64,000 bases of DNA, taken from positions 62,001-126,000 of the forward strand of contig NZ_FMIQ01000046.1 in the NCBI RefSeq assembly GCF_900095695.1, read 5' to 3'. Position numbers and translations under genes: made by a program. The stretch is from Hafnia alvei. GTDB taxonomy: Bacteria; Pseudomonadota; Gammaproteobacteria; Enterobacterales; Enterobacteriaceae. Below, piece after piece: positions 9,830 to 20,400 of the stretch (position 1 is the stretch's first letter; each line of letters starts with the position of its first letter). The notes under the pieces were generated by a model. That model worked only from the letters and a program-made list of their open reading frames with translations. It did not search any database and had not been told where the DNA came from.

Positions 9830-10993
9830 ATGAAGAAATACAGTGAGTTTATTCTCCTGCCCTCAGTGATTCTCCTTTCCGCCTGCTTTGTGTTGTCTGG
9901 GTGTGATGATAACGAGGTTAAAGCGCCTCTGCCGCAGCCTCATGTGGGGGTTGTGACTTTGAAAGCTGAACCTTTGCAAGTGACGACCGAGTTACCAGGA
10001 CGTACAGCTGCCTACCGTGTTGCTGAAGTTCGCCCGCAGGTAGGTGGAATTATTCTCAAGCGTAACTTCACTGAAGGGAGTGATATTCGCGGTGGCGAAT
10101 CGTTGTATCAAATCGATCCTGCCCCTTACAAAGCGGCTTATGACAGCACGCAAGGTGAGCTCGCCAAAGCCGTTGCCGCAGCAAAACTGGCGCATTTAAC
10201 CGTTCAGCGTGATAAGCCGTTGGTTGGCGACCACTATGTTAGCCAACAAGAATTCGACACGGCGGTGGCAAACGCGCAGCAAGCCGATGCCGATGTACAG
10301 GCGGCAAAAGCCAATGTTGAAACGGCTCGAATCAATTTAGCCTACACCAAGGTGACCTCTCCTATCGATGGGCGCATTGGACAGTCTAACGTTACCGAAG
10401 GCGCGCTGGTGACCACTGAACAGGCCAATGCGCTAGCAACCGTGCAACAGCTTGATCCTATTTACGTTGATGTCACCCAATCGAGCAACGACTTCATCCG
10501 TCTTAAGCAGGCCGTCATCCAAGGCAGCCTTGAAAAAAGCGCACTGCAAACTCAGGTCACGCTGGTGATGGAAAATGGTCAGCCTTATCCGCTCAAAGGC
10601 CAGCTGCAATTCTCGGACGTCAGCGTTGATGAAAGCACCGGTTCGATAACGATTCGCGCGTTGTTCCCAAACCCTCAACACGATCTCTTACCGGGGATGT
10701 TTGTGCGCGCGAGCATTGATGAAGGCATGCAAAAAGATGCACTGCTGGTTCCGCAGCAGGGGGTAACACGCAACCCACGTGGTGAGGCCACTGTGATGTT
10801 AGTTAACGCCAAGAGTCAGGTTGAAGTGCGTAGTGTGACCGCCGCACAGGCAATCGGTGACAAATGGTTGGTGACGCAAGGATTACACAGCGGTGATCGC
10901 GTGATCGTCAGCGGGCTACAGAAAGTACGCCCTGAAATGACGGTAAAAGCGGAAGAGCAGGATCTGCAGGCGAATGCGTCTCAGGGACAGTAA
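9830..10993 (+). CDS. acrE: RND efflux periplasmic adaptor (AcrE-like)
   Basis: A 387-residue lipoprotein membrane-fusion protein. The signal ends in lipobox LSGC-D (Cys about residue 25). Then come the barrel-sandwich and alpha-hairpin segments (TTELPGRTAAYRVAEVRPQV, then NLAYTKVTSPIDGRIG) and the membrane-proximal region LVPQQGVTRNPRGEATV. Segments such as LVMENGQPYPLKGQLQFSD are closer to E. coli AcrE than AcrA. It links the inner-membrane pump to TolC, which is not encoded here. Its pump gene follows after 38 bases. Confidence 0.85.
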   Translation: MKKYSEFILLPSVILLSACFVLSGCDDNEVKAPLPQPHVGVVTLKAEPLQVTTELPGRTAAYRVAEVRPQVGGIILKRNFTEGSDIRGGESLYQIDPAPYKAAYDSTQGELAKAVAAAKLAHLTVQRDKPLVGDHYVSQQEFDTAVANAQQADADVQAAKANVETARINLAYTKVTSPIDGRIGQSNVTEGALVTTEQANALATVQQLDPIYVDVTQSSNDFIRLKQAVIQGSLEKSALQTQVTLVMENGQPYPLKGQLQFSDVSVDESTGSITIRALFPNPQHDLLPGMFVRASIDEGMQKDALLVPQQGVTRNPRGEATVMLVNAKSQVEVRSVTAAQAIGDKWLVTQGLHSGDRVIVSGLQKVRPEMTVKAEEQDLQANASQGQ

Positions 10994-11031
10994 TCGCTAC
11001 GGCGATAATTCATACAAGGTAAAACGAGCGT

Positions 11032-14000
11032 ATGTCTAAGTTTTTTATTGAGCGCCCGATCTTTGCTTGGGTACTTGCCATTATTCTTATGTTGGCAGGG
11101 GGATTGGCGATTTTAAAACTGCCGATTGCCCAGTACCCAACGATTGCCCCTCCTGCGGTTGCGATAACGGCGACCTATCCGGGAGCTGATGCGAAAACCG
11201 TTCAGGATACGGTGACGCAGATTATCGAACAGAACATGAACGGCATCGATAATCTGATGTATATGTCGTCAACCAGTGACTCTGCGGGCGGTGTAACCAT
11301 TACCTTAACCTTCAATTCGGGGACAGACCCCGATATTGCTCAGGTTCAGGTTCAGAATAAGCTCCAACTGGCAACCCCGTTGCTGCCACAGGAAGTCCAG
11401 CAGCAAGGGATTAGCGTTGAAAAATCCAGCAGCAGTTTCTTGTTGGTTGCAGGTTTTATATCAGACAACAAAAGCCTGACTCAGGATGATATTTCTGACT
11501 ATGTTGCCTCAAACATCAAAGATCCCATCAGCCGTAGCAGCGGCGTTGGTGATGTTCAGCTGTTTGGTGCGCAGTATGCGATGCGTATTTGGCTGAATGC
11601 CGATCAACTGAACAAGTATCAACTGACCACGGTTGACGTTGTTAACCAGCTAAAAATTCAGAATGACCAAATTGCGGCAGGGCAGTTAGGCGGCACGCCC
11701 GCTGTGGGCAATCAGCAGCTTAACGCTTCCATCATTGCGCAGACGCGATTAAAAGACCCCGAAGAATTTGGCAAAATCTTGCTGAAGGTAAACCAGGATG
11801 GTTCGCAGGTACGTCTGAAAGATGTGGCTCGCATTGAGCTTGGCGGTGAGAACTACAACATCGTGGTGAAAATCAACGGACAACCTGCGGCTGGCTTAGG
11901 GATTAAGTTGGCAACAGGCGCCAATGCGTTGGATACGGCAGCCGCAATTAAAGCCAAGCTGGCAGAGCTACAACCCTATTTCCCTCAGGGCATGAAGGTT
12001 GTCTATCCATATGACACCACGCCGTTTGTAAAAATCTCGATTCACGAAGTTGTCAAAACCCTGTTTGAAGCCATTATCTTGGTCTTCTTGGTCATGTATC
12101 TGTTCTTGCAAAATATCCGCGCAACGCTTATCCCCACTATCGCGGTGCCTGTTGTTCTGCTAGGAACTTTTGCAATCCTTTCCGCGTTTGGCTATTCGAT
12201 AAACACCCTAACTATGTTTGGGATGGTGTTGGCGATAGGCTTGCTGGTTGACGATGCCATCGTCGTGGTGGAAAACGTCGAGCGCGTTATGGCGGAGGAG
12301 CATCTACCGCCAAAAGAAGCCACGATAAAGTTGATGGACCAGATTCAGGGGGCGTTGGTCGGGATTGCCATGGTGCTGTCGGCGGTGTTTATTCCGATGG
12401 CATTTTTTGGCGGCTCAACCGGTGCGATCTATCGCCAGTTCTCCATCACCATTGTTTCCGCCATGGCGCTGTCTGTGCTGGTGGCGCTTATCTTAACGCC
12501 GGCACTGTGCGCCACGTTGCTCAAACCCGTTTCTGCTGAAGGCCATGGTGAAAAACAAGGCTTCTTTGGTTGGTTCAACCGCAAATTTGAGCAGAGCACG
12601 CACCATTATACGGATAGCGTGGGGGGGATCCTGCGAAACACGGGGCGTTACCTTGTCATCTACGTATTGATTGTCGTCGGCATGTGCGTGTTGTTCTTGC
12701 GCCTACCGACGTCATTCTTGCCCGAAGAAGATCAGGGCGTCTTTATGACCATGGTGCAGTTGCCTGCTGGGGCGACTCAAGCAAGAACCCAGAAGGTGTT
12801 AGATCAGGTGACGAATTATTACCTGACTAAAGAGCACGCTAACGTTGAGTCGGTCTTTACGGTTAACGGTTTTAGCTTTAGTGGCTCGGGACAAAACTCC
12901 GGCTTGGCATTTGTCAGCTTAAAGCCGTGGGACGAACGTTCGGGGAAAGAAAACGACGTGATGTCGATCATTGGCCGCGCGATGAAATCTTTCACGCAGA
13001 TCAAAGATGGCCTCGTGTTTCCGTTCAACTTACCGGCCATTATTGAACTCGGTACCGCGACTGGTTTTGACTTCGAGCTTATCGATCAGGCAAACCTAGG
13101 TCATCAACAGCTCACTCAGGCGCGTAATCAACTGTTAGGAATGGTCGCTCAGCATCCAAAAGTGATGGTGCGAGTGCGTCCTAACGGACTGGAAGACACG
13201 TCGCAGTACAAGCTGGACGTGGATCAGGAAAAGGCGCAGGCGTTGGGTGTATCGCTGTCGGATATCAACCAAACTATTTCGACTGCTCTAGGCGGAACCT
13301 ACGTTAACGACTTTATCGATCGCGGACGTGTGAAGAAGGTTTATGCCCAAGCCGATGCACGTTTCCGTATGTTGCCTGGTGATATCAATAATTGGTATGT
13401 ACGTGGCGACAGTGGAAAAATGGTGCCTTTCTCTTCCTTTGCAACCGCAAGTTGGATTACAGGCTCGCCGCGTTTAGAGCGTTATAACGGTTTACCGTCG
13501 ATGGAAATTCTGGGCGAAGCGGCACCGGGCAAAAGTACCGGTGATGCCATGCAAATGATGGAACAACTTGTGACTAAGTTACCGTCGGGTATTGGCTACG
13601 ACTGGACGGGAATGTCCTATCAGGAACGTTTGTCTGGAAATCAGGCTCCTGCCCTGTATGCCATCTCGCTGGTAGTCGTATTCCTGTGCTTGGCGGCGCT
13701 GTATGAAAGCTGGTCTATACCGTTCTCGGTAATGCTAGTTGTTCCGCTTGGCGTGGTCGGTGCCTTATTGGCAGCGGCGTTACGCGGTATGAACAATGAC
13801 GTTTACTTCCAAGTTGGGTTGTTAACCACGATCGGCCTCTCAGCTAAAAATGCCATCTTAATCGTCGAGTTTGCTAAAGACCTGATGGATAAAGAAGGCA
13901 AAGGGCTGATCGATGCCACTTTAGAAGCGGTACGAATGCGTTTGCGGCCAATCTTAATGACGTCGCTGGCATTTATTCTGGGTGTTCTGCCGTTGGTTAT

Positions 14001-14145
14001 CAGTTCTGGTGCGGGTTCAGGTGCGCAAAACGCTGTAGGTACAGGCGTGATGGGGGGAATGCTGACGGCAACGCTATTGGCTATTTTCTTTGTCCCAGTA
14101 TTCTTTGTGGTTGTGCGCCGTCGCTTTAGCAAAGCGAAAGAATAA
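11032..14145 (+). CDS. acrF: RND multidrug efflux pump (AcrF-like)
   Basis: A 1037-residue inner-membrane HAE1 RND transporter that uses the proton gradient to expel drugs, bile salts and dyes. It has the usual [20 protein letters not shown] start. The proton-relay aspartates lie in [18 protein letters not shown] (TM4), and the matching lysine is in [13 protein letters not shown] (TM10). The short C-terminal tail after [12 protein letters not shown] resembles AcrF (1034) rather than AcrB (1049). It is co-transcribed with the adaptor and controlled by the divergent TetR repressor. No frameshift was seen. Confidence 0.88.
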   Translation: MSKFFIERPIFAWVLAIILMLAGGLAILKLPIAQYPTIAPPAVAITATYPGADAKTVQDTVTQIIEQNMNGIDNLMYMSSTSDSAGGVTITLTFNSGTDPDIAQVQVQNKLQLATPLLPQEVQQQGISVEKSSSSFLLVAGFISDNKSLTQDDISDYVASNIKDPISRSSGVGDVQLFGAQYAMRIWLNADQLNKYQLTTVDVVNQLKIQNDQIAAGQLGGTPAVGNQQLNASIIAQTRLKDPEEFGKILLKVNQDGSQVRLKDVARIELGGENYNIVVKINGQPAAGLGIKLATGANALDTAAAIKAKLAELQPYFPQGMKVVYPYDTTPFVKISIHEVVKTLFEAIILVFLVMYLFLQNIRATLIPTIAVPVVLLGTFAILSAFGYSINTLTMFGMVLAIGLLVDDAIVVVENVERVMAEEHLPPKEATIKLMDQIQGALVGIAMVLSAVFIPMAFFGGSTGAIYRQFSITIVSAMALSVLVALILTPALCATLLKPVSAEGHGEKQGFFGWFNRKFEQSTHHYTDSVGGILRNTGRYLVIYVLIVVGMCVLFLRLPTSFLPEEDQGVFMTMVQLPAGATQARTQKVLDQVTNYYLTKEHANVESVFTVNGFSFSGSGQNSGLAFVSLKPWDERSGKENDVMSIIGRAMKSFTQIKDGLVFPFNLPAIIELGTATGFDFELIDQANLGHQQLTQARNQLLGMVAQHPKVMVRVRPNGLEDTSQYKLDVDQEKAQALGVSLSDINQTISTALGGTYVNDFIDRGRVKKVYAQADARFRMLPGDINNWYVRGDSGKMVPFSSFATASWITGSPRLERYNGLPSMEILGEAAPGKSTGDAMQMMEQLVTKLPSGIGYDWTGMSYQERLSGNQAPALYAISLVVVFLCLAALYESWSIPFSVMLVVPLGVVGALLAAALRGMNNDVYFQVGLLTTIGLSAKNAILIVEFAKDLMDKEGKGLIDATLEAVRMRLRPILMTSLAFILGVLPLVISSGAGSGAQNAVGTGVMGGMLTATLLAIFFVPVFFVVVRRRFSKAKE

Positions 14146-14169
14146 AAATAAAGACTGTTAAATCAAAAA

Positions 14170-14204
14170 GTAAAGGCCTGTGATGTTGTGTCACAGGCCT
14201 TTAC
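14170..14204. terminator. Strong hairpin terminator after acrF
   Basis: A perfect 14-base inverted repeat GTAAAGGCCTGTGA (14170-14183) / TCACAGGCCTTTAC (14191-14204) has a 7-base loop, 25 bases after the acrF stop. The A-rich left side and T's inside the right arm fit a bidirectional terminator. Confidence 0.8.
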
Positions 14205-14335
14205 ATCAAAGTTTTCCACTCCGCTTTGCATATATCCTCGATGTATCGAGATCTATCTCGCAAAAATTACAAAAGCTAGATTACCCAGCATCTCTGATTC
14301 TGTGACGTAAAAAGTACATATACGGCATGAATAAG

Positions 14336-14349
14336 TGTAATCGTTTTCA
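14336..14349. promoter_or_regulatory. GalR/LacI-type operator upstream of ytfQ
   Basis: TGTAATCGTTTTCA matches the GalR/GalS-like pattern TGtAAnCGnTTnCA, centred on CG, 230 bases before ytfQ. In E. coli, ytfQ is reported to belong to the GalR regulon, which supports the reading. Which LacI-family protein binds here cannot be told from sequence. The rest of 14205-14578 shows no gene. Confidence 0.45.
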
Positions 14350-14578
14350 TTGCTGTGAATGCAACTCCCCGTTCTCATTGGATTTCTCTTTCTCAGCCGT
14401 AGCGTCATGAAGTGAAACCGTCCATAACCTCAAGAAAAAGTTAGATAAAGCCGAGATGTTTTCACTTTGTTAATTTTTCAATACTGTGATGTAACCCAAA
14501 TCTCACTTCAATGCATTGACTATAGTGATCCCTGTTCGGTTGCTTTTTATCCAATCATTGCTCAATGAGGATCTCAGT

Positions 14579-15535
14579 ATGTGGAAGCGTTTACTTTTGG
14601 TTACAGCCGTCTCTGCTGCACTCTCTTCAGCTGCGTTGGCTCAGTCGATGACCGTTGGTTTTTCTCAGGTCGGATCGGAATCAGGCTGGCGCGCCGCTGA
14701 AACCAGCGTGGCAAAAAGCGAAGCACAAAAGCGCGGTATTACGTTGAAAATTGCGGATGGCCAACAAAAGCAGGAAAACCAAATCAAAGCCGTTCGCTCC
14801 TTTATTGCTCAAGGCGTTGATGCCATTTTTATTGCCCCAGTTGTTCAGACTGGATGGGAACCCGTCTTACAGGAAGCCAAAGAGGCGAATATCCCGGTTT
14901 TCTTACTTGATCGCGCCATCACCGTGAAAGACAAATCACTGTATATGACCGTTGTCACCGCAGACAACGTGTTGGAAGGCAAACTGATCGGCGACTGGCT
15001 GGTGAAACAGGTTGCAGGAAAGCCGTGTAACGTGGTGGAGCTACAGGGAACCGTCGGTGCGAGCGTAGCAATCGATCGCAAAAAAGGCTTTGCTGAAGCG
15101 ATTGCCGATGCGCCAAACATCAAAATTGTACGTTCTCAATCAGGAGACTTTACCCGCAGCAAGGGCAAAGAGGTCATGGAGAGTTTTATTAAAGCCGAAA
15201 ACAACGGCAAAGATATCTGCATGGTTTACGCACATAACGATGATATGGCGATAGGCGCTATTCAGGCGATCAAAGAAGCGGGGCTTAAACCGGGCAAAGA
15301 TATCCTGACTGGATCTATCGATGGCGTACCTGATATTTATAAAGCGATGCTGGCAGGAGAAGCCAATGCCAACGTAGAACTCACGCCAAACATGGCCGGG
15401 CCTGCGTTTGATGCGTTAGAGAAGTACAAAAAAGACGGCACGTTGCCACCGAAAATTACCAAAACCGAATCCAAGCTGTTCCTACCTGACAGCGCGCAAG
15501 CTGAGTTAGATAAGAAAAAAGATATGGGATATTAA
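14579..15535 (+). CDS. ytfQ: Galactofuranose ABC transporter, periplasmic binding protein
   Basis: 318 residues, the E. coli YtfQ length. A signal peptide (MWKRLLLVTAVSAALSS.., cleavage after ALA) precedes a type I periplasmic sugar-binding fold with TVGFSQVGSESGWRAAET and GSIDGVPDIYKAMLAGEANA. Text is near-identical to YtfQ throughout, including the C-terminal KKDMGY. YtfQ binds galactofuranose and delivers it to YtfR/YtfT/YjfF. I chose ATG 14579 (RBS TGAGGA) over a frame that starts 63 bases earlier without a signal sequence. Confidence 0.95.
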   Translation: MWKRLLLVTAVSAALSSAALAQSMTVGFSQVGSESGWRAAETSVAKSEAQKRGITLKIADGQQKQENQIKAVRSFIAQGVDAIFIAPVVQTGWEPVLQEAKEANIPVFLLDRAITVKDKSLYMTVVTADNVLEGKLIGDWLVKQVAGKPCNVVELQGTVGASVAIDRKKGFAEAIADAPNIKIVRSQSGDFTRSKGKEVMESFIKAENNGKDICMVYAHNDDMAIGAIQAIKEAGLKPGKDILTGSIDGVPDIYKAMLAGEANANVELTPNMAGPAFDALEKYKKDGTLPPKITKTESKLFLPDSAQAELDKKKDMGY

Positions 15536-15626
15536 TTCCATATCCCGTTTTCAATCCTATTGGTCATTTCACCGGCAGAGGCTATCGCTTCTGCCCATTA
15601 TTTTCAGCGAAGCTAGGAGCGATGGC

Positions 15627-17132
15627 ATGCACGGCGACGGCGATGATGATGTGTTACTGCGTACCGACGGCTTGAGTAAATATTTTCCCGGCGTGAAGGC
15701 GCTCAATAACGTCTCTTTCAGCCTACGTCGCGGCGAAATTATGGCGCTGCTCGGAGAAAACGGCGCAGGGAAATCAACCCTGATTAAGGCGCTGACCGGT
15801 GTTTACCAACGAGATAGCGGTACCGTATGGCTAGACGGCGCCGAGGTCTTTCCAAAGAATACGGCTCATGCGCAGATCTTGGGTATTGGCACCGTATATC
15901 AAGAAGTTAACCTGCTGCCCAATATGTCGGTGGCAGACAATCTGTTTATTGGCCGAGAGCCACGCCGTTTTGGTTTTATTCAACGTGGTGAAATGATCCG
16001 CCGCGCCACAGAACTTATGCAACGTTACGGATTTTCGCTGGATGTCACGGAGCCGCTCGGGCGCTTTTCTGTCGCCATGCAGCAAATTGTGGCGATCTGC
16101 CGCGCTATCGATCTTTCTGCCAAGGTGCTCATCCTTGATGAACCCACCGCCAGTCTCGACACCAGCGAAGTCGAAATGCTCTTTACTCTGATGCGCCATT
16201 TACGCGATCAAGGAATAAGCCTGATTTTTGTGACCCATTTTCTCGAACAGGTCTATGCCGTTACCGATCGCATCACGGTGCTGCGCAACGGCGAGTTTGT
16301 GGGTACTCGAAACACCAAAGAATTACCTTATATCGAATTAGTTAAAATGATGCTGGGTCGTGAGCTGGACAACAATGCTTTACAGCGCGCGGGCCGCACC
16401 TTACTCAGTGAAAATCCAACGGTTGAGTTTGAAAACTACGGCAAAAAAGGGGTTATCGCGCCCTTTAACCTCAAAGTTCGCCCCGGTGAAATTGTGGGGT
16501 TAGCCGGGTTACTCGGCTCTGGTCGTACGGAAATGGCTGAGGTTATTTTTGGTATCAAACCGGCAGACAGCGGCACAGCACAGGTTAAAGGCAAGCAAAG
16601 AACGCTACGTTCGCCACACCAGTCATCGCGTTACGGATTGGGGTTCTGCCCTGAAGATCGCAAAACCGATGGTATTATCGCGGCGGCATCCGTGCGTGAA
16701 AATATTATCCTAGCGCTTCAGGCGCAGCGTGGATGGCTGCGTCCCATCGCCCGCAAAGAGCAGCAGCACATTGCGGAACGCTTCATTCGTCAATTGGGGA
16801 TCCGTACCCCGAGCACCGAACAGCCCATCGAGTTTCTTTCCGGCGGCAACCAGCAAAAAGTTTTACTTTCGCGCTGGCTGCTCACCAAACCCCAGTTTCT
16901 TATTTTAGACGAGCCGACTCGCGGGATTGACGTAGGCGCTCACGCCGAGATTATTCGCCTGATAGAAACCCTGTGCGCCGATGGTTTAGCGCTGCTGGTG
17001 ATTTCATCGGAGCTTGAAGAACTCGTGGGCTATGCCGATCGGGTGGTGATCCTGCGCGATCGCCAGCAAATCGCCGAAATTCCGCTGGAGCAGCTTTCCG
17101 TTGCCGCCATTATGAATGCCATTGCGGCATAA
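15627..17132 (+). CDS. ytfR: Galactofuranose ABC transporter, double ATPase
   Basis: A 501-residue tandem ATP-binding subunit. The first half has Walker A GENGAGKST and Walker B LILDEPTASLD. The second half has the degenerate Walker A GLLGSGRTE and signature LSGGNQQKVLLSRWLL followed by FLILDEPTRGID, the standard arrangement of monosaccharide importers (RbsA/MglA family). The FIGREP and IIAAASVRENIILALQAQ segments match YtfR. It powers uptake through YtfT/YjfF at the cytoplasmic face. It follows ytfQ after a 91-base gap and precedes ytfT by 13 bases. Confidence 0.95.
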   Translation: MHGDGDDDVLLRTDGLSKYFPGVKALNNVSFSLRRGEIMALLGENGAGKSTLIKALTGVYQRDSGTVWLDGAEVFPKNTAHAQILGIGTVYQEVNLLPNMSVADNLFIGREPRRFGFIQRGEMIRRATELMQRYGFSLDVTEPLGRFSVAMQQIVAICRAIDLSAKVLILDEPTASLDTSEVEMLFTLMRHLRDQGISLIFVTHFLEQVYAVTDRITVLRNGEFVGTRNTKELPYIELVKMMLGRELDNNALQRAGRTLLSENPTVEFENYGKKGVIAPFNLKVRPGEIVGLAGLLGSGRTEMAEVIFGIKPADSGTAQVKGKQRTLRSPHQSSRYGLGFCPEDRKTDGIIAAASVRENIILALQAQRGWLRPIARKEQQHIAERFIRQLGIRTPSTEQPIEFLSGGNQQKVLLSRWLLTKPQFLILDEPTRGIDVGAHAEIIRLIETLCADGLALLVISSELEELVGYADRVVILRDRQQIAEIPLEQLSVAAIMNAIAA

Positions 17133-17145
17133 GGAGATGAACGCC

Positions 17146-18165
17146 ATGTCCGGTTCTTTACCCGATGCCAATCTACCCAAAACCTCACGGCTACGTTGGC
17201 CAACGGGCATGCCGCAAATTGTGGCGTTGGTTGTGGTGCTGTTGGTTGATAGCGTGGTCGCCAATAATTTCTTTTCTATTCATATTCAAGATGGACGCTT
17301 GTTTGGCAGCTTAATCGATATTCTCAATCGCTGTGCGCCCGTGGCGCTGTTGGCGATAGGTATGACGCTGGTGATTGCAACCGGCGGTATCGATCTCTCT
17401 GTGGGCGCGGTGATGGCAATCTCAGGGGCGACCGCCGCTTCGTTAACGGTTCAGGGTTATGGTTTGCCAATCGTGATTTTATCCGCGCTAGGCGTCGGCG
17501 TTTTATCTGGGCTATGGAATGGCATTTTGGTGGCACTCCTCAAAATTCAGCCGTTTGTCGCCACGCTGATTCTGATGGTTGCAGGGCGAGGCGTAGCCCA
17601 ATTGATTACGGCAGGGCAGATTGTCACATTCAATTCCCCCTCGCTATCGTGGCTGGGCAGCGGCTCGCTATTTTTGCTCCCCACGCCGGTGATTATCACG
17701 TTACTGACTTTGCTCGCCTTCTGGTTACTGACGCGTAAAACCGCGCTTGGGCTTTTTATTGAAGCGGTAGGGATTAACATTCGGGCGGCGAAAAATGCGG
17801 GGGTGAATACGCGGCTGATCGTCATGGGAACCTACATGCTGAGTGGCCTATGCGCGGCGATTGCGGGGATTATTGTGACGGCGGATATACGCGGCGCTGA
17901 TGCCAACAACGCCGGGTTATGGCTGGAGCTGGATGCCATTTTAGCCGTGGTGATCGGTGGTGCATCGCTGATGGGAGGCCGATTTAATCTCCTGTTATCG
18001 CTACTTGGGGCGTTAATTATCCAAGGAATGAACACCGGCATTTTGCTTTCAGGATTCCAACCAGAATTGAATCAGGTGGTTAAAGCCGTGGTGGTATTGG
18101 TTGTTTTAGTGTTCCAGTCACCGCGTTTTCTCGCCGCAATCAGAAGGAAGCCGCGCCATGCTTAA
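17146..18165 (+). CDS. ytfT: Galactofuranose ABC transporter permease
   Basis: A 339-residue BPD_transp_2 permease with 8-10 hydrophobic segments. TLVIATGGIDLSVGAVMAIS is the family signature, and VEAVGINIRAAKNAGVNTR is the cytoplasmic coupling loop. It matches E. coli YtfT along its length. The start at 17146 has the strong RBS AAGGAGAT. The last codons overlap the yjfF start by 8 bases, indicating translational coupling. Confidence 0.93.
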   Translation: MSGSLPDANLPKTSRLRWPTGMPQIVALVVVLLVDSVVANNFFSIHIQDGRLFGSLIDILNRCAPVALLAIGMTLVIATGGIDLSVGAVMAISGATAASLTVQGYGLPIVILSALGVGVLSGLWNGILVALLKIQPFVATLILMVAGRGVAQLITAGQIVTFNSPSLSWLGSGSLFLLPTPVIITLLTLLAFWLLTRKTALGLFIEAVGINIRAAKNAGVNTRLIVMGTYMLSGLCAAIAGIIVTADIRGADANNAGLWLELDAILAVVIGGASLMGGRFNLLLSLLGALIIQGMNTGILLSGFQPELNQVVKAVVVLVVLVFQSPRFLAAIRRKPRHA

Positions 18166-19165
18166 ACGTAATTTACCGCTAATGATTACGCTGGCGGTTT
18201 TTGTGTTGGGATATCTGTTTTGTTTGAGCCAGTTTCCCGGTTTTGCCACCACGCGCGTGATTTGTAACATCCTCACGGATAATGCTTTTCTCGGTATTGT
18301 TGCCGTTGGGATGACGTTTGTGATCTTGTCAGGCGGTATCGATCTTTCTGTTGGTTCGGTGATCGCTTTTACCGGCGTATTTTTAGCGCGCATGATTGGC
18401 GATTATCACATGTCGCCGCTGGTGGCTTTTCCGTTGGTGCTGGTGATGGGATGCGGCTTCGGTGCTTTCATGGGATGGCTAATTGATGCGCTGAAAATTC
18501 CGGCGTTTATCATCACGCTAGCCGGCATGTTTTTTCTGCGCGGTGCCAGCTATTTGGTTTCGGAAGAGTCGTTGCCTATCGATCATCCGATTTACACCAC
18601 GCTCTCCTCATTGGCGTGGAAAATTCCGGGAGGAGGGCGTTTGAGCGCCATGGCGCTATTGATGTTGGCGGTGGTTGTGCTGGGGATCTTTTTGGCCAAC
18701 CGTACCCGCTTTGGTAATCAGGTGTATGCCATTGGTGGTAATGCCACATCGGCTAATCTGATGGGGATTTCCACCCGCAGCACCACCATCCGTATTTATA
18801 TGCTTTCAACCGGATTGGCAACGTTAGCGGGCATCGTATTCTCTATTTATACCTCTGCGGGCTATGCGCTAGCTGGAATGGGCGTAGAGCTGGATGCCAT
18901 CGCCTCGGTGGTGATTGGCGGCACGCTGCTTAGCGGCGGAGTGGGAACCGTTTTGGGCACGCTGTTTGGCGTTGCGATTCAGGGATTGATTCAAACCTAT
19001 ATCAACTTCGACGGCACGCTCAGCTCATGGTGGACCAAAATCGCGATAGGGATTTTATTGTTCGCCTTTATCGGGCTGCAGCGCTTACTCACGGTGATGT
19101 GGGAGAACCGGCAAACGGCAGAGGTGAAGAGGATTGATGTTGTTAAAGCCGATCGTGTTGTATGA
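18158..19165 (+). CDS. yjfF: Galactofuranose ABC transporter permease
   Basis: The 335-residue second permease of the pair, with the same signature (TFVILSGGIDLSVGSVIAFT) and coupling loop (YAIGGNATSANLMGI). With YtfT it forms the membrane channel. Length and sequence fit E. coli YjfF (331). It is the last gene of the ytfQRT-yjfF unit; a C-rich double hairpin lies just beyond. Confidence 0.93.
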   Translation: MLKRNLPLMITLAVFVLGYLFCLSQFPGFATTRVICNILTDNAFLGIVAVGMTFVILSGGIDLSVGSVIAFTGVFLARMIGDYHMSPLVAFPLVLVMGCGFGAFMGWLIDALKIPAFIITLAGMFFLRGASYLVSEESLPIDHPIYTTLSSLAWKIPGGGRLSAMALLMLAVVVLGIFLANRTRFGNQVYAIGGNATSANLMGISTRSTTIRIYMLSTGLATLAGIVFSIYTSAGYALAGMGVELDAIASVVIGGTLLSGGVGTVLGTLFGVAIQGLIQTYINFDGTLSSWWTKIAIGILLFAFIGLQRLLTVMWENRQTAEVKRIDVVKADRVV

Positions 19166-19175
19166 CCGCACCTAA

Positions 19176-19267
19176 CCCTCCCCTTGGCTGGGGAGGGAAC
19201 CGATTCGGCGTTGGATGCGAGAACTCGATCTGCCCCTCCCTCAGTCAAAGGGGGAGGTTGGGAGGGG
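19176..19267. repeat. Paired C/G-rich hairpins after yjfF
   Basis: The first hairpin is perfect: CCCTCCCC (19176-19183) / GGGGAGGG (19190-19197), loop TTGGCT. A second, imperfect one uses CCCCTCCC (19233-19240) with GGGAGGGG (19260-19267) or with the GGGGGAGG before it. The layout resembles a dispersed REP-like element and also lies between convergent yjfF and emtA, where it could end both transcripts. Confidence 0.55.
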
Positions 19268-19282
19268 GTATTACTCCAACTC

Positions 19283-19888
19283 TCACAAACTATTATAAAC
19301 CTGCTCCACCTTCGCCATATAACGCGGAGCCTGCGCGGCAGGATGGTATTGGCGAACGTGCCAGTGGAAGGCTTCTGGTGAAAGCTGATTGATCATCTGA
19401 ATCGCGGTTTTGCGATTGCTTGAAAAAGTTCGCAGCAGTGCGCCTGCGCCGTTGGCGTAGGCTACCTCAGTTGCATAGCGACGAGTCACAGGATCGTCAA
19501 TCCAGTTCAGCTGTTGATGCTGGATCGCGCTGATGTAAGCAGCACCTAAATCGATATTGGTTTCGGGGTCGAGTAAATCATCGTCGTCAGGGCAGCCGCG
19601 CTTACCTTTATAACGATAGGCATCACACCCGCCGGTTGAGGCTTTGAGCTGCATGAGACCGATGGCGTTCGAAGGGCTGACGGCTTCTGGATTGAAGCTG
19701 GACTCCACCTGAATAATCGCGGCGATAAGTTTTGGATCGACCTTATAGTCATCGGCAGCATCTTCGATCACATCGTCGTAGGCATGGGTGTCATACTTTT
19801 TATAATGATGTTTGCTTGAACAGCCCGCTAAGAAGAGCAATAGCAGCATAATGCCAAATCGCGAAGGGTGTTTGAGTATTGAAATCAT
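19283..19888 (-). CDS. emtA: Membrane-bound lytic murein transglycosylase E
   Basis: A 201-residue lipoprotein with lipobox LAGC-S (Cys about residue 23) and a C-terminal SLT/lysozyme-like domain. The catalytic glutamate is in IIQVESSFNPEAVSPSNAIG, followed by GLMQLKAST. The late AYANGAGALLRTFSSNRK and HPAAQAPRYMAKVEQ match E. coli EmtA. It cleaves peptidoglycan glycan strands, leaving 1,6-anhydromuramyl ends, from the outer-membrane inner face. It is monocistronic and convergent with yjfF. Confidence 0.88.
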   Translation of the reverse strand: MISILKHPSRFGIMLLLLFLAGCSSKHHYKKYDTHAYDDVIEDAADDYKVDPKLIAAIIQVESSFNPEAVSPSNAIGLMQLKASTGGCDAYRYKGKRGCPDDDDLLDPETNIDLGAAYISAIQHQQLNWIDDPVTRRYATEVAYANGAGALLRTFSSNRKTAIQMINQLSPEAFHWHVRQYHPAAQAPRYMAKVEQVYNSL

Positions 19889-19979
19889 TGGTGAGCACGC
19901 CAGCCTATATCCATTAAAATAGAATAGGACTCATTAGTTAGACGACCATGTCGAAGGGAATGCCTGATTTAAATAGACG

Positions 19980-20010
19980 GATCCCTGCGCCCGAAACAGA
20001 CGCAGGGATC
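19980..20010 (-). terminator. Hairpin at the end of the rha operon
   Basis: GATCCCTGCG (19980-19989) pairs perfectly with CGCAGGGATC (20001-20010). It is downstream of minus-strand rhaM; the minus strand continues CGTCTATTT. The U-tract is weak, so it may be a processing or stability hairpin. It could also lie in the emtA promoter region. Confidence 0.5.
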
Positions 20011-20076
20011 ATATAGTCATCCAGCAAGTAGGTCACCTGCTGTTTTGCTCATTTTTAGTAAAAAAATAAGATCCTC

Positions 20077-20391
20077 TCAGCGAAGATAAAACACCTCTTT
20101 AAGCTCATCGCTCATTGGGCTGTTGTCGGCGTTGCTTGGCATGACATCGGCCATATGTTTCCACCAGCGCTGACAGACTTCGGTCTGCGCAACTGCATTC
20201 CAACGCGCTTCGGATTCAATTTCGACGAAGCCAAACAGCAGATGGCGTTTCTCATCCAAAAAGATTGAATAGTTGTGTGCGCCATGCGCTTTTAATTCGG
20301 CTTCCAGTTCTGGCCAAATCGGTGAGTGGCGGCGCTGATACTCTGCGTGGGCATCGGGATTAACCTGCATGACAAAGGCTTTACGGATCAT
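20077..20391 (-). CDS. rhaM: L-rhamnose mutarotase
   Basis: 104 residues, the E. coli RhaM length, with the same start [20 protein letters not shown] and the conserved [12 protein letters not shown] near the C-terminus. It interconverts alpha- and beta-anomers of L-rhamnose so that the isomerase gets its preferred form. It is the last gene of the minus-strand rha operon, 9 bases after the alcohol dehydrogenase stop. Confidence 0.95.
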   Translation of the reverse strand: MIRKAFVMQVNPDAHAEYQRRHSPIWPELEAELKAHGAHNYSIFLDEKRHLLFGFVEIESEARWNAVAQTEVCQRWWKHMADVMPSNADNSPMSDELKEVFYLR

Positions 20392-20400
20392 ATTTTCTCC

